Positions 43,251-52,611 of a DNA stretch of 64,000 nt are shown here, piece after piece. The stretch is taken from the NCBI RefSeq assembly GCF_003001935.1, contig NZ_PVNG01000034.1, positions 1 to 64,000 on the forward strand, written 5' to 3'. The notes under the pieces were generated by a model that was given only the letters and a program-made list of their open reading frames with translations, had not been told where the DNA came from and did not search any database. Numbering within the stretch: the stretch's first letter is position 1; every line of letters starts with the position of its first letter. The position numbers and the translations under genes are program-made. This DNA comes from Nonomuraea fuscirosea (GTDB taxonomy: Bacteria > Actinomycetota > Actinomycetes > Streptosporangiales > Streptosporangiaceae).

Positions 43251-44117
43251 TCAGCTCAGCTCGCCTGGCTTCTTGCCGAACCACTTCACGAAGATCTGCT
43301 CGTACGTGCCGTCCGCCTTGGCCTTGGCGATCTCGTCGTTGATCGTCTTCAGCAGGACGGGGTCGGCGCCCTTCTTCAGGCCGATGCCGTACTGCTCGCC
43401 GGTGTCGAGGCTGCCGATCAGCTCGAACTTCTCGGCGACCTCGGGCTTCTTCAGCCAGGTGAGCACCACGGGCAGGTCCTGCACGATCACGTCGGCCTGG
43501 CCGGCCTGGAGGGCCAGCAGCTCCTTGGAGGAGTCGGCGTACTCGGTGGGGTCGAACCCGTTCTTCTTGACGTAGTCGAGGCCGGTCGTGCTGGCCTGGG
43601 CGCCCAGCTTGAGCCCCTTGGCCTTCACGTCCTCGAGCGACGACGCGCCCGTGCCCTTCTTGGCCAGCAGGGCCTGCGTGGCGTCGAAGTAGGGGGCGGA
43701 GAAGTCGATGTTCTTCTGCCGGTCGGGAGTGATGGTCATGCCGGCCGCGGCGACGTCGCACTTGCCGGCCGCCATCGCGGCGCCGCTCTTGATCACGGCG
43801 AAGTCGATGTCGACGATGTTCTGCTCGACGCCGAGCTTCTTCGCGGCCAGGTCGACGATGTCCACGTCGAACCCGACGATCTTGCCGTCGGCGTCCTTGA
43901 ACTGGAACGGCTCGTACGGGATGTTCGTGCAGACCGTGAGCTTGCCCGGCTGCACCAGCTTGGCGCCGCTGCCGCCGGCTGCGGAGGCGCTGGCACTGGT
44001 GGTGCCGGAGCCGGAGCTGGAGCTGGACTCGCCGCCGCACGCGGACAGGGCGAGAACAGCCGTCAGAGCGAGCGCGCCGACGGCGTAACCCCGGCGGCCC
44101 TGGGGACTGAGGGCCAT
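43251..44117 (-). CDS. Polar amino-acid-binding lipoprotein
   Basis: The 288-residue receptor has a signal peptide with lipobox LSAC (Cys near 27), a Ser/Gly/Ala tether, and family-3 solute-binding motifs such as YEPFQFKDADGKIVGFDVD and AAGMTITPDR. The substrate is likely a polar or basic amino acid, not resolved. It is the first gene of the operon. Confidence 0.94.
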   Translation of the reverse strand: MALSPQGRRGYAVGALALTAVLALSACGGESSSSSGSGTTSASASAAGGSGAKLVQPGKLTVCTNIPYEPFQFKDADGKIVGFDVDIVDLAAKKLGVEQNIVDIDFAVIKSGAAMAAGKCDVAAAGMTITPDRQKNIDFSAPYFDATQALLAKKGTGASSLEDVKAKGLKLGAQASTTGLDYVKKNGFDPTEYADSSKELLALQAGQADVIVQDLPVVLTWLKKPEVAEKFELIGSLDTGEQYGIGLKKGADPVLLKTINDEIAKAKADGTYEQIFVKWFGKKPGELS

Positions 44118-44409
44118 GGACGGCCTCCTCGAAGTGAAATGCCACGAAACTTGCGTTTTGTGCAGTTTAAATGGCTTTTGCTGCGGTCCGTCATCGGGCG
44201 TTTAACGATGCGTCAACAGAACGGCGTCGGCCCCGACACCGCACCGATCCCGACACCATCTCACCATGTGGCACTATGGGGAGACGGGTGACCCCCGAAC
44301 CCCCTCACGAGACGCTCGGCGAGGGGTTCCTGGCAGCTACAGAAGCCAGCCCGCTCGCGCACGTCAGCCGAAGGTTTACTTCCCGCTACCAATGACTCCA
44401 GGGGTCGCT
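44118..44409. other. Divergent promoter region (transporter / malic enzyme)
   Basis: This 292-bp spacer lies between divergent genes. An AT-rich stretch at 44150-44175 (TTTAAATGGC) could hold the transporter promoter. I see no other clear site. Confidence 0.35.
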
Positions 44410-45600
44410 GTGGCTGCCACGCCCGCTTCTGCTTCCGTCGATTCGCTCGATCAGGACCCGGCCTTCGCGCTGCACCGCGGAGGCAAGATCGAGATCCGCT
44501 CCACCGTGCAGGTCCGCGACGCGGACGACCTGTCCCTCGCCTACACGCCCGGCGTCGCCCGGGTCTGCTCCGCCATCGCCGACAATCCCGCCCTGGCCGA
44601 CGACTACACCTGGGCCTCCAGGGTGATCGCCGTCGTCTCCGACGGCACCGCCGTGCTCGGCCTCGGCGACATCGGTCCCGCGGCGGCCATGCCCGTGATG
44701 GAGGGCAAGGCGCTGCTGTTCAAGGAGTTCGCGAACGTCGACGCCGTCCCCATCTGCCTCGACTGCACCGACGTCGACGCGCTGGTCGAGACCGTGGTCC
44801 GGCTCGCGCCCTCGTTCGGCGGCATCAACCTGGAAGACATCAGCGCGCCCCGCTGCTTCGAGGTCGAGGAGCGGCTGCGCGGCCTGCTCGACATCCCGGT
44901 CTTCCACGACGACCAGCACGGCACCGCCATCGTGGCGCTGGCCGCCCTGCAGAACGCGGCCCGGGTGACCGGCCGCTCGCTCGGCGACCTGCGGGCCGTC
45001 GTGGCCGGGGCCGGCGCGTCCGGCGTCGCCGTCACCCGCATCCTGCTGGAGGCGGGCATCGGCGACATCGCCGTCGCCGACTCCAAGGGCATGATCTACG
45101 ACGGCAGAGACGGGCTCAACCCGGTCAAGCAGGCGCTGGCCCGCGACACCAACCGGGCCGGCCACACCGGCTCGACCGAGGAGGCCCTGGTCGGCGCCGA
45201 CCTGTTCCTCGGGCTGTCGGGCTCGACCGTGTCGGAGGAGGCCATCGCCGCCATGGCGGCCGACTCCATCGTGTTCGCGCTGTCCAACCCCACCCCCGAG
45301 GTGCACCCCGACGTGGCCGCCAAGCACGCCGCCGTCGTCGCCACCGGCCGCTCCGACTTCCCCAACCAGATCAACAACGTGCTGGCCTTCCCCGGCGTCT
45401 TCCGCGGCGCCCTCGACGTGCGGGCGAGCACGATCACCGAGAACATGAAGGTGGCCGCGGCCGCCGCGCTCGCGGACGTGGTGGGTGACGACGTCTCGCC
45501 GACGTACATCATCCCGAGCCCGTTCGACGAGCGCGTGGCGCCCGCCGTGATCGCCGCCGTGGCCGCCCAGGCCGTGGCCGACGGCGTCGCGCGCGTCTGA
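44410..45600 (+). CDS. NAD(P)-dependent malic enzyme
   Basis: The roughly 396-residue enzyme decarboxylates malate to pyruvate. It has DLSLAYTPGVA (catalytic Tyr), metal-binding residues in CFEVEERL and FHDDQHGTAI, and the nucleotide loop GAGASGVA. It is the short, single-domain form without a phosphotransacetylase tail. GTG 44410 is preferred for its AGGGG six bases upstream; ATG 44392 is the next candidate. Confidence 0.92.
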   Translation: MAATPASASVDSLDQDPAFALHRGGKIEIRSTVQVRDADDLSLAYTPGVARVCSAIADNPALADDYTWASRVIAVVSDGTAVLGLGDIGPAAAMPVMEGKALLFKEFANVDAVPICLDCTDVDALVETVVRLAPSFGGINLEDISAPRCFEVEERLRGLLDIPVFHDDQHGTAIVALAALQNAARVTGRSLGDLRAVVAGAGASGVAVTRILLEAGIGDIAVADSKGMIYDGRDGLNPVKQALARDTNRAGHTGSTEEALVGADLFLGLSGSTVSEEAIAAMAADSIVFALSNPTPEVHPDVAAKHAAVVATGRSDFPNQINNVLAFPGVFRGALDVRASTITENMKVAAAAALADVVGDDVSPTYIIPSPFDERVAPAVIAAVAAQAVADGVARV

Positions 45601-45624
45601 TCCCACGCGCCTGATCCACCCGAT

Positions 45625-45651
45625 GAGCGGGGGCCCTTTCGGCCTCCGCTC
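45625..45651 (+). terminator. Terminator after the malic enzyme gene
   Basis: GAGCGGGGGCC (45625-45635) pairs with GGCCTCCGCTC (45641-45651), one G-T pair included, around a 5-base loop. It lies 25 bases past the stop. Confidence 0.65.
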
Positions 45652-45888
45652 CTCCATTTCCGCGCTTCGCCGCAGCTCTGAGGGGCTTTCGGAATACCCG
45701 TCCCGGCCATGGGTAGGTGACGTCTCCGTCCAGGGGCGCAGGTGCCGTGCGTACATACTCGGCGCGGCGGGCGGCATGGGACGGAGTTGGGGTGGACTTT
45801 GAGAACTGGCATAAATCCTTTACGCAAGGTGCTATAACTGTAGCTCTCTGTAATGATGTGGGCGCCGACTCCTGTGACGAGGAGAGCG

Positions 45889-47247
45889 ATGGAACGCGAG
45901 CCGAATCGACTGCTGCAGCACCTCATCGCGGAGGCGGGTTTCTCTCATAAGGGATTGGCCAGGCGCCTCAACGAGCTGGGTGTCGCACGCGGCGCGCCAG
46001 GCCTCAAATACGACCACAGCTCCGTCCTGCGCTGGATCGGAGGTCAGAGGCCACGCGATCCGGTGCCATGCCTGCTCACCGAGATCTTCGCACTGCGTCT
46101 GGGCAGGCCGGTCTCCGCCGAGGACCTCGGCATGCCGGCCGTCATCACACCCCTCGATCTCGGACAGGAGTTCACGCACACGTGGCAGGAGGGGATCGCG
46201 ACCGTGACGGCGCTGTGGCGGGCCGATGTAGAGAGACGCAGATTCCTGATCGATTCGACGTTCGCGATAGGAGCAGGCTCCGTCGGAGCCGTACGCTGGC
46301 TGACATCGCCCGCTGAAGGGCGCCCGAGCGGTATCGGATCACGGCGGGTGGGCCGTGCCGACGTCGCCGCCATCCACGAGGTCACCCGATCCTTCGGTGA
46401 GCTCGACAATCGGTTCGGCAGCGGCCGGGTCAGGTCGTCCGTGGTCAAGTACCTCGACACCGCCGTCTCCCCGCTGCTCAAGAACGGCGCGTACGGGCAG
46501 AGCACCGGCAGGCAGCTCGCCTCCGCGGCCGCTGAGCTGACCCGCCTGGCCGGCTGGATGGCCTATGACATGGAGCAGCACGGCCTCGCCCAGCGCTATC
46601 TGATCCAGGCCCTGCGCCTGGCCAGAGGCGCCGACGACCAGACCCTGGGCGGCGAGATCCTGGCCGGGATGGCCCACCAGGCCATCTACATCGGCCAGCC
46701 GGCCCACGCCCTCGACCTGGCCAGGGCCGCGCAGATGGCGGCCCGCAAGGCGGGCGTGCGCACCCTCCTCGCCTCCGCGCACGTCCTGGAGGCGCACGCG
46801 CACGCCGGCCTGGGCGACGGCCGCTCCTGCGGGGCCAGCCTGCACGAGGCCGAGCGCGCCTTCGACGTGCGCAGGCCCGACGACGAGCCCAAGTGGCTCA
46901 GCTACTTCGACGAGGCCTACCTGTCGGCGAAGTTCGCCCACTGCTTCCGCGACCTGGGGGAGGGCGAGCGGGTGGTCCGCCAGGCGCGGCGCTCGCTCGA
47001 CATGGACGCCCGTTACGTCCGGGGCCGGATGTTCAACCTGTCGCTGCTGGCCGCCGGGCTGCTGCAGTGCGGGGAACTGGAGGAGGCGTGCACGGCCGCG
47101 GCCGATGCGCTGGCTCTGGGGGGCGAGCTGCAGTCGGCCAGGTCGCGGTCTTACGCGGCCGACCTGCGGCGGCGGCTGGAGCCGTACAAGCACGAGCGGC
47201 CCGTGATGGCGCTGCGCGAGCGCGCCCGGCAGCTCAGCGCGGTGTGA
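45889..47247 (+). CDS. Helix-turn-helix/TPR regulator (NsdA-like)
   Basis: The 452-residue protein begins with an XRE-like DNA-binding segment (MEREPNRLLQHLIAEAGFSHKGLARRL in parts), followed by a long alpha-helical region resembling tetratricopeptide repeats (about 170-440, with LARGADDQTLGGEILAG and similar). The layout resembles NsdA, a negative regulator of development in Streptomyces, but orthology is not shown. ATG 45889 has AGGAG upstream; the frame also opens at 45853. Its end faces the protease array. Confidence 0.7.
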   Translation: MEREPNRLLQHLIAEAGFSHKGLARRLNELGVARGAPGLKYDHSSVLRWIGGQRPRDPVPCLLTEIFALRLGRPVSAEDLGMPAVITPLDLGQEFTHTWQEGIATVTALWRADVERRRFLIDSTFAIGAGSVGAVRWLTSPAEGRPSGIGSRRVGRADVAAIHEVTRSFGELDNRFGSGRVRSSVVKYLDTAVSPLLKNGAYGQSTGRQLASAAAELTRLAGWMAYDMEQHGLAQRYLIQALRLARGADDQTLGGEILAGMAHQAIYIGQPAHALDLARAAQMAARKAGVRTLLASAHVLEAHAHAGLGDGRSCGASLHEAERAFDVRRPDDEPKWLSYFDEAYLSAKFAHCFRDLGEGERVVRQARRSLDMDARYVRGRMFNLSLLAAGLLQCGELEEACTAAADALALGGELQSARSRSYAADLRRRLEPYKHERPVMALRERARQLSAV

Positions 47248-47314
47248 CCGGGCTCAGCGCCGTCTCTGATCGGGCTTGGCGTCCTGTGGTACGGGACGAT
47301 CTGGGGAACCGGAA

Positions 47315-47341
47315 AGGCCCGGGCCGTGATGGCCCGGGCCT
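47315..47341 (-). terminator. Bidirectional terminator between regulator and protease array
   Basis: AGGCCCGGGCC (47315-47325) pairs perfectly with GGCCCGGGCCT (47331-47341) across GTGAT. It lies between convergent genes and can serve both. Confidence 0.8.
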
Positions 47342-47368
47342 GCCGGTCTTGCTCGCGAGCTGCCGGTT

Positions 47369-48856
47369 CTACTTGAGCAGTTCGCCGTTCGGGCCCACGA
47401 CGGACTTGGTCGCCGCGTAGTTGGCCTTGTTGTAGACGTCGGCGGTCTCGCCGTCGAAGATGGCCGAGCTGATGTAGTCGATCCGGCCGTTCTCGTCGTT
47501 GTCGTAGAACATGCTGGTCACGCCGTTGACGTAGCCGGTGCGCTTGCCGTTGTTGTACTTGAGCAGCCACGGGCCGCCGTCGGCGCCCGGGGTCATCGAG
47601 CACTTGAGCACCTGGTGCGTCTCGACCCTGAACGTGTTGACCTGCCAGCTCTTCGTGCCGGTCTTGCCCGCGCACCACTTCGGCGTGACGCCGCTGAAGG
47701 GACGGTCGCCGTCGGGGTGCGGGGCGCTCGGGTAACCGAAGACCGTGACCGGCTGGTTGAGCGGCTGGTTCCAGGAGAAGCCCTGACCGCCGACGACGTC
47801 GCCGAGCCGGCCCATGTCCTTGGCGATGCCGAGGATGTAGTGAGCCTGGTAGTACTTGCGCTCGGTGCCCGGCTTCACCCACTTCTGGGTGTAGTAGTGG
47901 ATGACGGTGTAGTTACCGCGCTTGTCAGGGCCGGTGCCCTTGTCGCCCGGGCCCTTGTAAGCCTGCCACTGCGTCTTGGTGAGGTGCTCCACGATCGGCT
48001 CGCCGAACTTGAAGCCCTGCCCCCTGCCGGTCCTGGCGGCGGCGTAGGCCTGCTTGGAGACCTCGACCTTCTCCACCACGGCGTCCGGGTGGTCGGGCCC
48101 GGCCAGCTGCGCGTCCTTGGCGCCCACGGACCAGCACTGGCCCAGGTTGAGCACGCACTTGCGGAACTCGCTCGCGCTGATCTCGCCCGGCTTGACCCAC
48201 TTGTCGCCGGCGAAGTCCTTGAACTCCTTGAAGGAGACCTCCTTCTCGGCGCCCAGCATGAAGCCGTTGTGCACCGCGACGAAGGCGTAGTCGCCGTCGT
48301 AGTCGTCGTAGGTGTCGAGGTCGTAGGCGGTGAAGGCGTAGGCGCCGACATAGACGCCCCAGGGGGCCCGGCCCTGGTAGTAGCCGGGGATGAAGATCCA
48401 CTTCTGGTAGACGTCGTCGCCGTGCTCGTACACGCAGTGGCCGGCGGTGGCCACCAGGTTGCGGTTACGCGACTGGATCGAGGTGGCCGAGCACCAGCGG
48501 TACTGGCCCTTCGAGTCGAGGAAGAAGACCTTGCCGATGGTCTTGGGCAGGTTGACGTTCTTCGAGGCGCCGGCCTTGGCGGTGGTGGTGGGGCCGGTCA
48601 TGCCGGGCTTGCCGTCGGGGGCGCCCTTGCTCCCGCTGCTGACGAGCTTCGGAACCTGCTTGGAGTCCAGGTTGTACTGGGTTGCCTTCTTGAGCGCGGC
48701 CCCGTTCGAGTCGAGCCAGAAAGCGGCCGCTCCGTAGGCGTCGGCCGGCTTCGGAAGGAGGTTGTCCGTCGCCCAGTTGGGCGCGGCGTTGGCGGGCGGG
48801 GCGAGGACGGCGGCGCTCAGGCCGACAGCGGCGAGGGGGATGAGCAGGCGCTTCAA
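47369..48856 (-). CDS. Secreted S1-family protein with Asp in the catalytic Ser position (array member 1)
   Basis: The 495-residue protein starts at TTG 48856 (GGAG seven bases upstream) with a signal peptide ending near ANAAP. His140 (ATAGHC) and Asp189 (DGDYAFV) of the trypsin-type triad are present. The nucleophile motif GxSGGP reads GADGGPW, so Asp426 replaces Ser and peptidase activity is not expected. About 120 extra residues lie between Asp189 and the GQGFSWNQ segment, as in members 2 and 3 only. A loop reading DNDENGRID (452-460) looks like an EF-hand loop. Confidence 0.85.
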   Translation of the reverse strand: MKRLLIPLAAVGLSAAVLAPPANAAPNWATDNLLPKPADAYGAAAFWLDSNGAALKKATQYNLDSKQVPKLVSSGSKGAPDGKPGMTGPTTTAKAGASKNVNLPKTIGKVFFLDSKGQYRWCSATSIQSRNRNLVATAGHCVYEHGDDVYQKWIFIPGYYQGRAPWGVYVGAYAFTAYDLDTYDDYDGDYAFVAVHNGFMLGAEKEVSFKEFKDFAGDKWVKPGEISASEFRKCVLNLGQCWSVGAKDAQLAGPDHPDAVVEKVEVSKQAYAAARTGRGQGFKFGEPIVEHLTKTQWQAYKGPGDKGTGPDKRGNYTVIHYYTQKWVKPGTERKYYQAHYILGIAKDMGRLGDVVGGQGFSWNQPLNQPVTVFGYPSAPHPDGDRPFSGVTPKWCAGKTGTKSWQVNTFRVETHQVLKCSMTPGADGGPWLLKYNNGKRTGYVNGVTSMFYDNDENGRIDYISSAIFDGETADVYNKANYAATKSVVGPNGELLK

Positions 48857-48950
48857 GGAAGGACTCCACAGTTGTCAAAAAGGGTGTAAAAACCCTATCG
48901 ACCCATTGGTCACTCTAGTAAGGGGTTTCACGCAATTTCCAGCAGAAAGG

Positions 48951-48983
48951 CCGAAGGGCCCGGCTGGCAGCCGAGCCCTTCGG
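48951..48983 (-). terminator. Terminator of array member 2
   Basis: CCGAAGGGCCCGGCT (48951-48965) pairs, with one mismatch, with AGCCGAGCCCTTCGG (48969-48983), 50 bases after the member-2 stop. It sits upstream of member 1, so the two genes are probably transcribed separately. Confidence 0.75.
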
Positions 48984-49032
48984 GTGAAGCATGCGAACGA
49001 TGACTAGGTCGTCGTTCTGGTCCTGCTGAGAA

Positions 49033-50598
49033 CTACTTGACGAGCTTGCCGGACCACGACTTGGACGCAGCGCTGTAGATCGCGGCCGTCTCACCGTCGA
49101 AGTACGGCGAGGTGATCGTGTCGTAGCGCTTGTTCTTGTCGCTGTCCATGACCAGGCTGGTCACACCGTTGACGTAGCCGAGGCGCTTGGCGTTGCTGTA
49201 CTTGAGCAGCCACGGGCCACCCGCGTAGCCACCGGTCACGGCGCACTTCAGGGAGATGTGCTCCTCGACCTTGAACTCGGGGGCCTTGGTGACGTTCTTG
49301 CCAGTCTTGCCGTAGCACCACTTCGGCGTGACACCGGTGTAGGGCTTGTTGCCGTCCGGGTGCGCACCCTGCGGGTAACCGAAGGTGCGGACGTACTTGC
49401 CGGTCGGCTGGTTCCACGCGAAGCCCTGGCCACCGACGTTGTCGCCGAGACGGCCACCGCTCTTCAGGCCCGAGACGACGGTGTAGAAGTCCTTACGGAT
49501 CCACCCGCGCTCGGTGCCCTTCTTCACCCACAGCTGCACGAAGTAGTGGGTGATGGTGGAGTTGCCGCGACGGTCCAGCTTGACCGTGCCGGGGAACTTG
49601 TCGTTCGGCACGGGCTTGTTGGTGTCGCTCAGCGGCTTCTCGGGGTCGAAGCCCTGGCCCTTGAGGTACTCGACGGCCTCGGTGTACGTGACCTGCTCGA
49701 CCTCGGGGGCGCCGAACTTGCGGCCCTGGCCCTGGCCGGAACGAGCCTGGAAGTACTTGCTCCCCGTGACCTCAGCCTTGGTGACCTCGGCGCCGGGGTA
49801 GTTCGGGCCGACAGCCTCGTCCGGAACCGCACCCTTGAGGACGTAGACGTCCTTGTTGTGCGGGTCGAGACGCTTGCGAGCCTCTTCCCGGCTGACCGGG
49901 ACTTCCTTGACGAACTTCTCGCCGCGGTACTGCCTGAACTCGTCCCAGTACACCTTCTTGGGCTCCTTGAGGGAGCCGCCGAGGGCGTCGTACACCGTGA
50001 CGAAGGCGTAGTCGCGGTCGAAGTCCTCGTAGACCTCGAAGTCGTAGTGGGTGAACGCCTGCTTGCCCACGTACAGACCGAACGGGGTCTTGCCCTGGTA
50101 GTAGCCGGGCACGAAGACCCAGCGGGACACGACTTCCTTGTTCGCCGCGATGTCGTAGACGCAGTGGCCGGCGGTGGCGACCAGGTTGCGGTACTGCGAC
50201 TGGATGGAGGTGCCGGAGCACCAGTAGAGCTTGCCGTCACGACCCTCGAAGAAGACCTTACCGATGGACTTCGGCAGGTTCACGTTCTGGGTCTTGGCGG
50301 CGGTCTTCTTCTCCTCGCCGATGGGCGCGGTGACCCCCGGCTTGGTGTCCGCGCTGTAGCCACCACCGCGGGAGATCTTCTCGACCTCGAGAACGTCGGG
50401 GCTGAAAGCCACGGCGCCCTTGAGGGCGGCGTTGTTGGACTTGGTCCAGAACTCCACGACCTCTTCGGCCTGGGCCTGCGTCTTGGCGAGATCGGCGTTC
50501 TCGATGACGTTGTCAGCCTGCGCCGTGCCGGCGAGACCGGCAGCGAGGAGACCAGTGGCCAGAATGGCGCCACCGGCCGGGAGGAGGATGCGCTTCAA
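49033..50598 (-). CDS. Secreted S1-family protein with Ala in the catalytic Ser position (array member 2)
   Basis: The 521-residue protein starts at TTG 50598, five bases after AAGGAG. An in-frame ATG at 50640 is unlikely because no ribosome-binding site precedes it. A signal peptide ends near AQAD. His145 and Asp196 are kept, but the GxSGGP motif is GYAGGPW, so Ala459 replaces the nucleophile. It has the longest insertion after the Asp strand. Its EF-hand-like loop reads DSDKNKRYD. It shares promoter-proximal DNA and a distant CRP-like palindrome with member 3. Confidence 0.85.
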   Translation of the reverse strand: MKRILLPAGGAILATGLLAAGLAGTAQADNVIENADLAKTQAQAEEVVEFWTKSNNAALKGAVAFSPDVLEVEKISRGGGYSADTKPGVTAPIGEEKKTAAKTQNVNLPKSIGKVFFEGRDGKLYWCSGTSIQSQYRNLVATAGHCVYDIAANKEVVSRWVFVPGYYQGKTPFGLYVGKQAFTHYDFEVYEDFDRDYAFVTVYDALGGSLKEPKKVYWDEFRQYRGEKFVKEVPVSREEARKRLDPHNKDVYVLKGAVPDEAVGPNYPGAEVTKAEVTGSKYFQARSGQGQGRKFGAPEVEQVTYTEAVEYLKGQGFDPEKPLSDTNKPVPNDKFPGTVKLDRRGNSTITHYFVQLWVKKGTERGWIRKDFYTVVSGLKSGGRLGDNVGGQGFAWNQPTGKYVRTFGYPQGAHPDGNKPYTGVTPKWCYGKTGKNVTKAPEFKVEEHISLKCAVTGGYAGGPWLLKYSNAKRLGYVNGVTSLVMDSDKNKRYDTITSPYFDGETAAIYSAASKSWSGKLVK

Positions 50599-50640
50599 GG
50601 TAACTCCTTGCGCTGTCGTGGAACGCCTCTTGCGTCCCAT

Positions 50641-50675
50641 GCGTCAGTAAAGGGATAGCCAGGAACATACAGTGT
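50641..50675 (-). promoter_or_regulatory. Conserved upstream block of array member 2
   Basis: On the + strand the block reads GCGTCAGTAAAGGGATAGC then CAGGAACATAC. The first 19 bases are identical to 52612-52630 upstream of member 3, and after one change nine more match. Read on the - strand it holds TATGTT, a possible -10. A weaker copy is upstream of member 4. Confidence 0.65.
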
Positions 50676-50958
50676 CGATCTTGAGCTCGGGTAGCCGATC
50701 TGAAAGGAAAAGTCGCGACAAGCCGGGCGTGATCGTTCTGTGATGTTTAAAAGGCTGATGCGCAGGAGCTGGGTGAAGCTTCAGTTGTCACCATTTGGCC
50801 TGATCAACATAAGGATGTTGTCAAAGTGACCATGGGTGCGGAGACGTCCCGTTGATCCGTCCCGGCTGAGCGGTGTGACGCAGATCACATCGAGTTGATG
50901 GCACCGTATGGGCGCCCCATGCGTCCAAACGCCTTCACTTCGCCGGAGAAAAGCAGAA
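50676..50958. other. Upstream region between array members 2 and 3
   Basis: No gene is visible. The stretch is AT-richer than average near 50740-50820, with GATCAACATAAGGATGTTGTC forming a short inverted repeat, and it contains the CRP-like palindrome listed separately. Confidence 0.5.
50874..50889. promoter_or_regulatory. CRP-like palindrome upstream of array member 2
   Basis: TGTGA-CGCAGA-TCACA is a perfect match to the two half-sites of CRP/FNR-family binding sites. It lies 276 bases upstream of the member-2 start; an almost identical site (TGTGA-CTCAGA-TCACA) lies 270 bases upstream of member 3, although the DNA between is unrelated. Confidence 0.65.
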
Positions 50959-50981
50959 GGGCCCGGCAGGATGCCGGGCCC
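50959..50981 (-). terminator. Terminator of array member 3
   Basis: GGGCCCGGC (50959-50967) pairs perfectly with GCCGGGCCC (50973-50981) around AGGAT, about 50 bases past the member-3 stop. Confidence 0.75.
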
Positions 50982-51033
50982 CACGCTCGCAACAGTTATA
51001 CGGACGGTCAGGGACCGGTCGCGGAACCGCTAC

Positions 51034-52566
51034 TTAGACGATCTTGCCGGACCACGAAGCGGCCGCGGCCTTGTAGACGGTGTTGGTCTCGCCGTCGAAG
51101 TACGGCGACGAGATGTAGTCCACGCGGCCGTTCTTGTCCTGGTCGTTGAAGGTGCTGGTGACACCGTTCACGTAGCCGAGACGCTTGGCGTTGCTGTACT
51201 TGAACAGCCACGGGCCACCGTCGGCGCCCTCGGTCATGGCGCACTTGAGAGCGACGTGCTCCTCGATCTTCTTGGCGGCGGAGCCGACAAGCTTCTTCGA
51301 GGTCTTGCCGTAGCACCACTTGGGCGTGATGCCGGTGTAGTTCTTGTTGCCGTCGGGGTGCGCGCCGGCCGGGTAGCCGAACACGCGGACGTCCTTGCCG
51401 GTCGGCTGGTTGTACGCGAAGCCCTGACCGCCGACGTTGTCGCCGAGGCGACCAGCGTCGAGGGAGGCACCGTCGACGATGAAGAAGACGGTCTTGAAGA
51501 ACTTCGTGTCCGTGCCGGGCTTGTACCACTGCTGGACGAAGAAGTGGGTGATCGTCCAGTTGCCGCGACGGTCCTTCTCGACCTTCGCCGGGTATTCCTT
51601 CCGGTCCGCCCGCTGCTTGGCCTTGTAGGCGGCGGCCTCGTTGGCGGTCACGATCTCGGTGATGGGCTCACCGAACTTGCGGCCGTTGCCCTGGCCGACG
51701 CGAGCGCGCTGGTAGCGGCCCTCGGAGACCTCGACCTTGCCGACGACGGCGCCGGGGTAGTCGGGACCGGTCGCCTCAGGCGCCGAGCCGCGCTTGGCCC
51801 AGTAGGCCTCGGTCCGGGTGGGGTCGAGCTTGCCCGCGCGGAACTCCTCGCGGCTGATCTCGACGTCCTTGGCGTCCTTGATGCCCTGGTACTTGTCCCA
51901 CTCGGCCTTGGAGACCTGCTTGGCCTTGCCACCCTCGACCTTGACGCCGTTGTAGACGGTGACGAACGCGTAGTCGCGGTCGTAGTCCTCGTAGACGTCG
52001 AAGTCGTAGTGGGTGAAGGCCTGCTTGCCGACGTAGATGCCCCAAGGAGCACGGCCCTGGTAGTAACCGGGGACGAAGACCCACTTGGACATGACGTCCG
52101 AGTTGGTGGCGGTGTCGTAGACGCAGTGCCCGGCCGTGGCGACCAGGTTGCGGTACTGCGACTGGATCGAAGTGGCGGAGCACCACCGCTTCTCGCCCTT
52201 GCTGTTGACGAAGAACACCTTGCCGATGGTCTTCGGCATGTTGACGTTCTGCGTCTTGGCGGTGCTCTTCTTCTCCTCGCCGATCGGCGCCGTGGTGCCG
52301 GGCTTGGTGTCAGAGCTGTAGCCGCCCTTGCTCTGCAGCCTGGCGACGTCGGTCTTGCTGTCCCAGACGTTGGACTCCTTGGCGGCCTTGAGGGCAGCGC
52401 CGTTGTTCTCCGCCCAGAAGTCCGCGATGGCCTTCGCGTTCGCAGCGGTCGTCGCCATGTTGTCCTTGGCGACGTCGGTGTCAGCCGAAGCCGTACCGGC
52501 GAGGCCGGCGGCCAGGAGGCCGGTGGCCAGAACCACGCCACCGGCGGGGATGAGGATGCGCTTCAA
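51034..52566 (-). CDS. Secreted S1-family protein with Asp in the catalytic Ser position (array member 3)
   Basis: The 510-residue protein starts at TTG 52566 with AAGGAG eight bases upstream; the in-frame ATG at 52611 lacks one. A signal peptide ends near ASAD. His147 and Asp198 are present, but GADGGPW puts Asp449 in place of Ser. The insertion after the Asp strand includes a Lys/Arg-rich stretch. The EF-hand-like loop is DQDKNGRVD. It is most similar to member 2. Confidence 0.85.
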   Translation of the reverse strand: MKRILIPAGGVVLATGLLAAGLAGTASADTDVAKDNMATTAANAKAIADFWAENNGAALKAAKESNVWDSKTDVARLQSKGGYSSDTKPGTTAPIGEEKKSTAKTQNVNMPKTIGKVFFVNSKGEKRWCSATSIQSQYRNLVATAGHCVYDTATNSDVMSKWVFVPGYYQGRAPWGIYVGKQAFTHYDFDVYEDYDRDYAFVTVYNGVKVEGGKAKQVSKAEWDKYQGIKDAKDVEISREEFRAGKLDPTRTEAYWAKRGSAPEATGPDYPGAVVGKVEVSEGRYQRARVGQGNGRKFGEPITEIVTANEAAAYKAKQRADRKEYPAKVEKDRRGNWTITHFFVQQWYKPGTDTKFFKTVFFIVDGASLDAGRLGDNVGGQGFAYNQPTGKDVRVFGYPAGAHPDGNKNYTGITPKWCYGKTSKKLVGSAAKKIEEHVALKCAMTEGADGGPWLFKYSNAKRLGYVNGVTSTFNDQDKNGRVDYISSPYFDGETNTVYKAAAASWSGKIV

Positions 52567-52611
52567 GGGAACTGCTCCTTGCTCTGTCGTGGGTCGCAAC
52601 ATGCGTCCCAT

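Noticed and set aside
47615..48889. Long + strand frames opposite each array protease, repeated in all six
   Set aside because: They arise from the codon bias of the true genes and contain no signal peptide or motifs.
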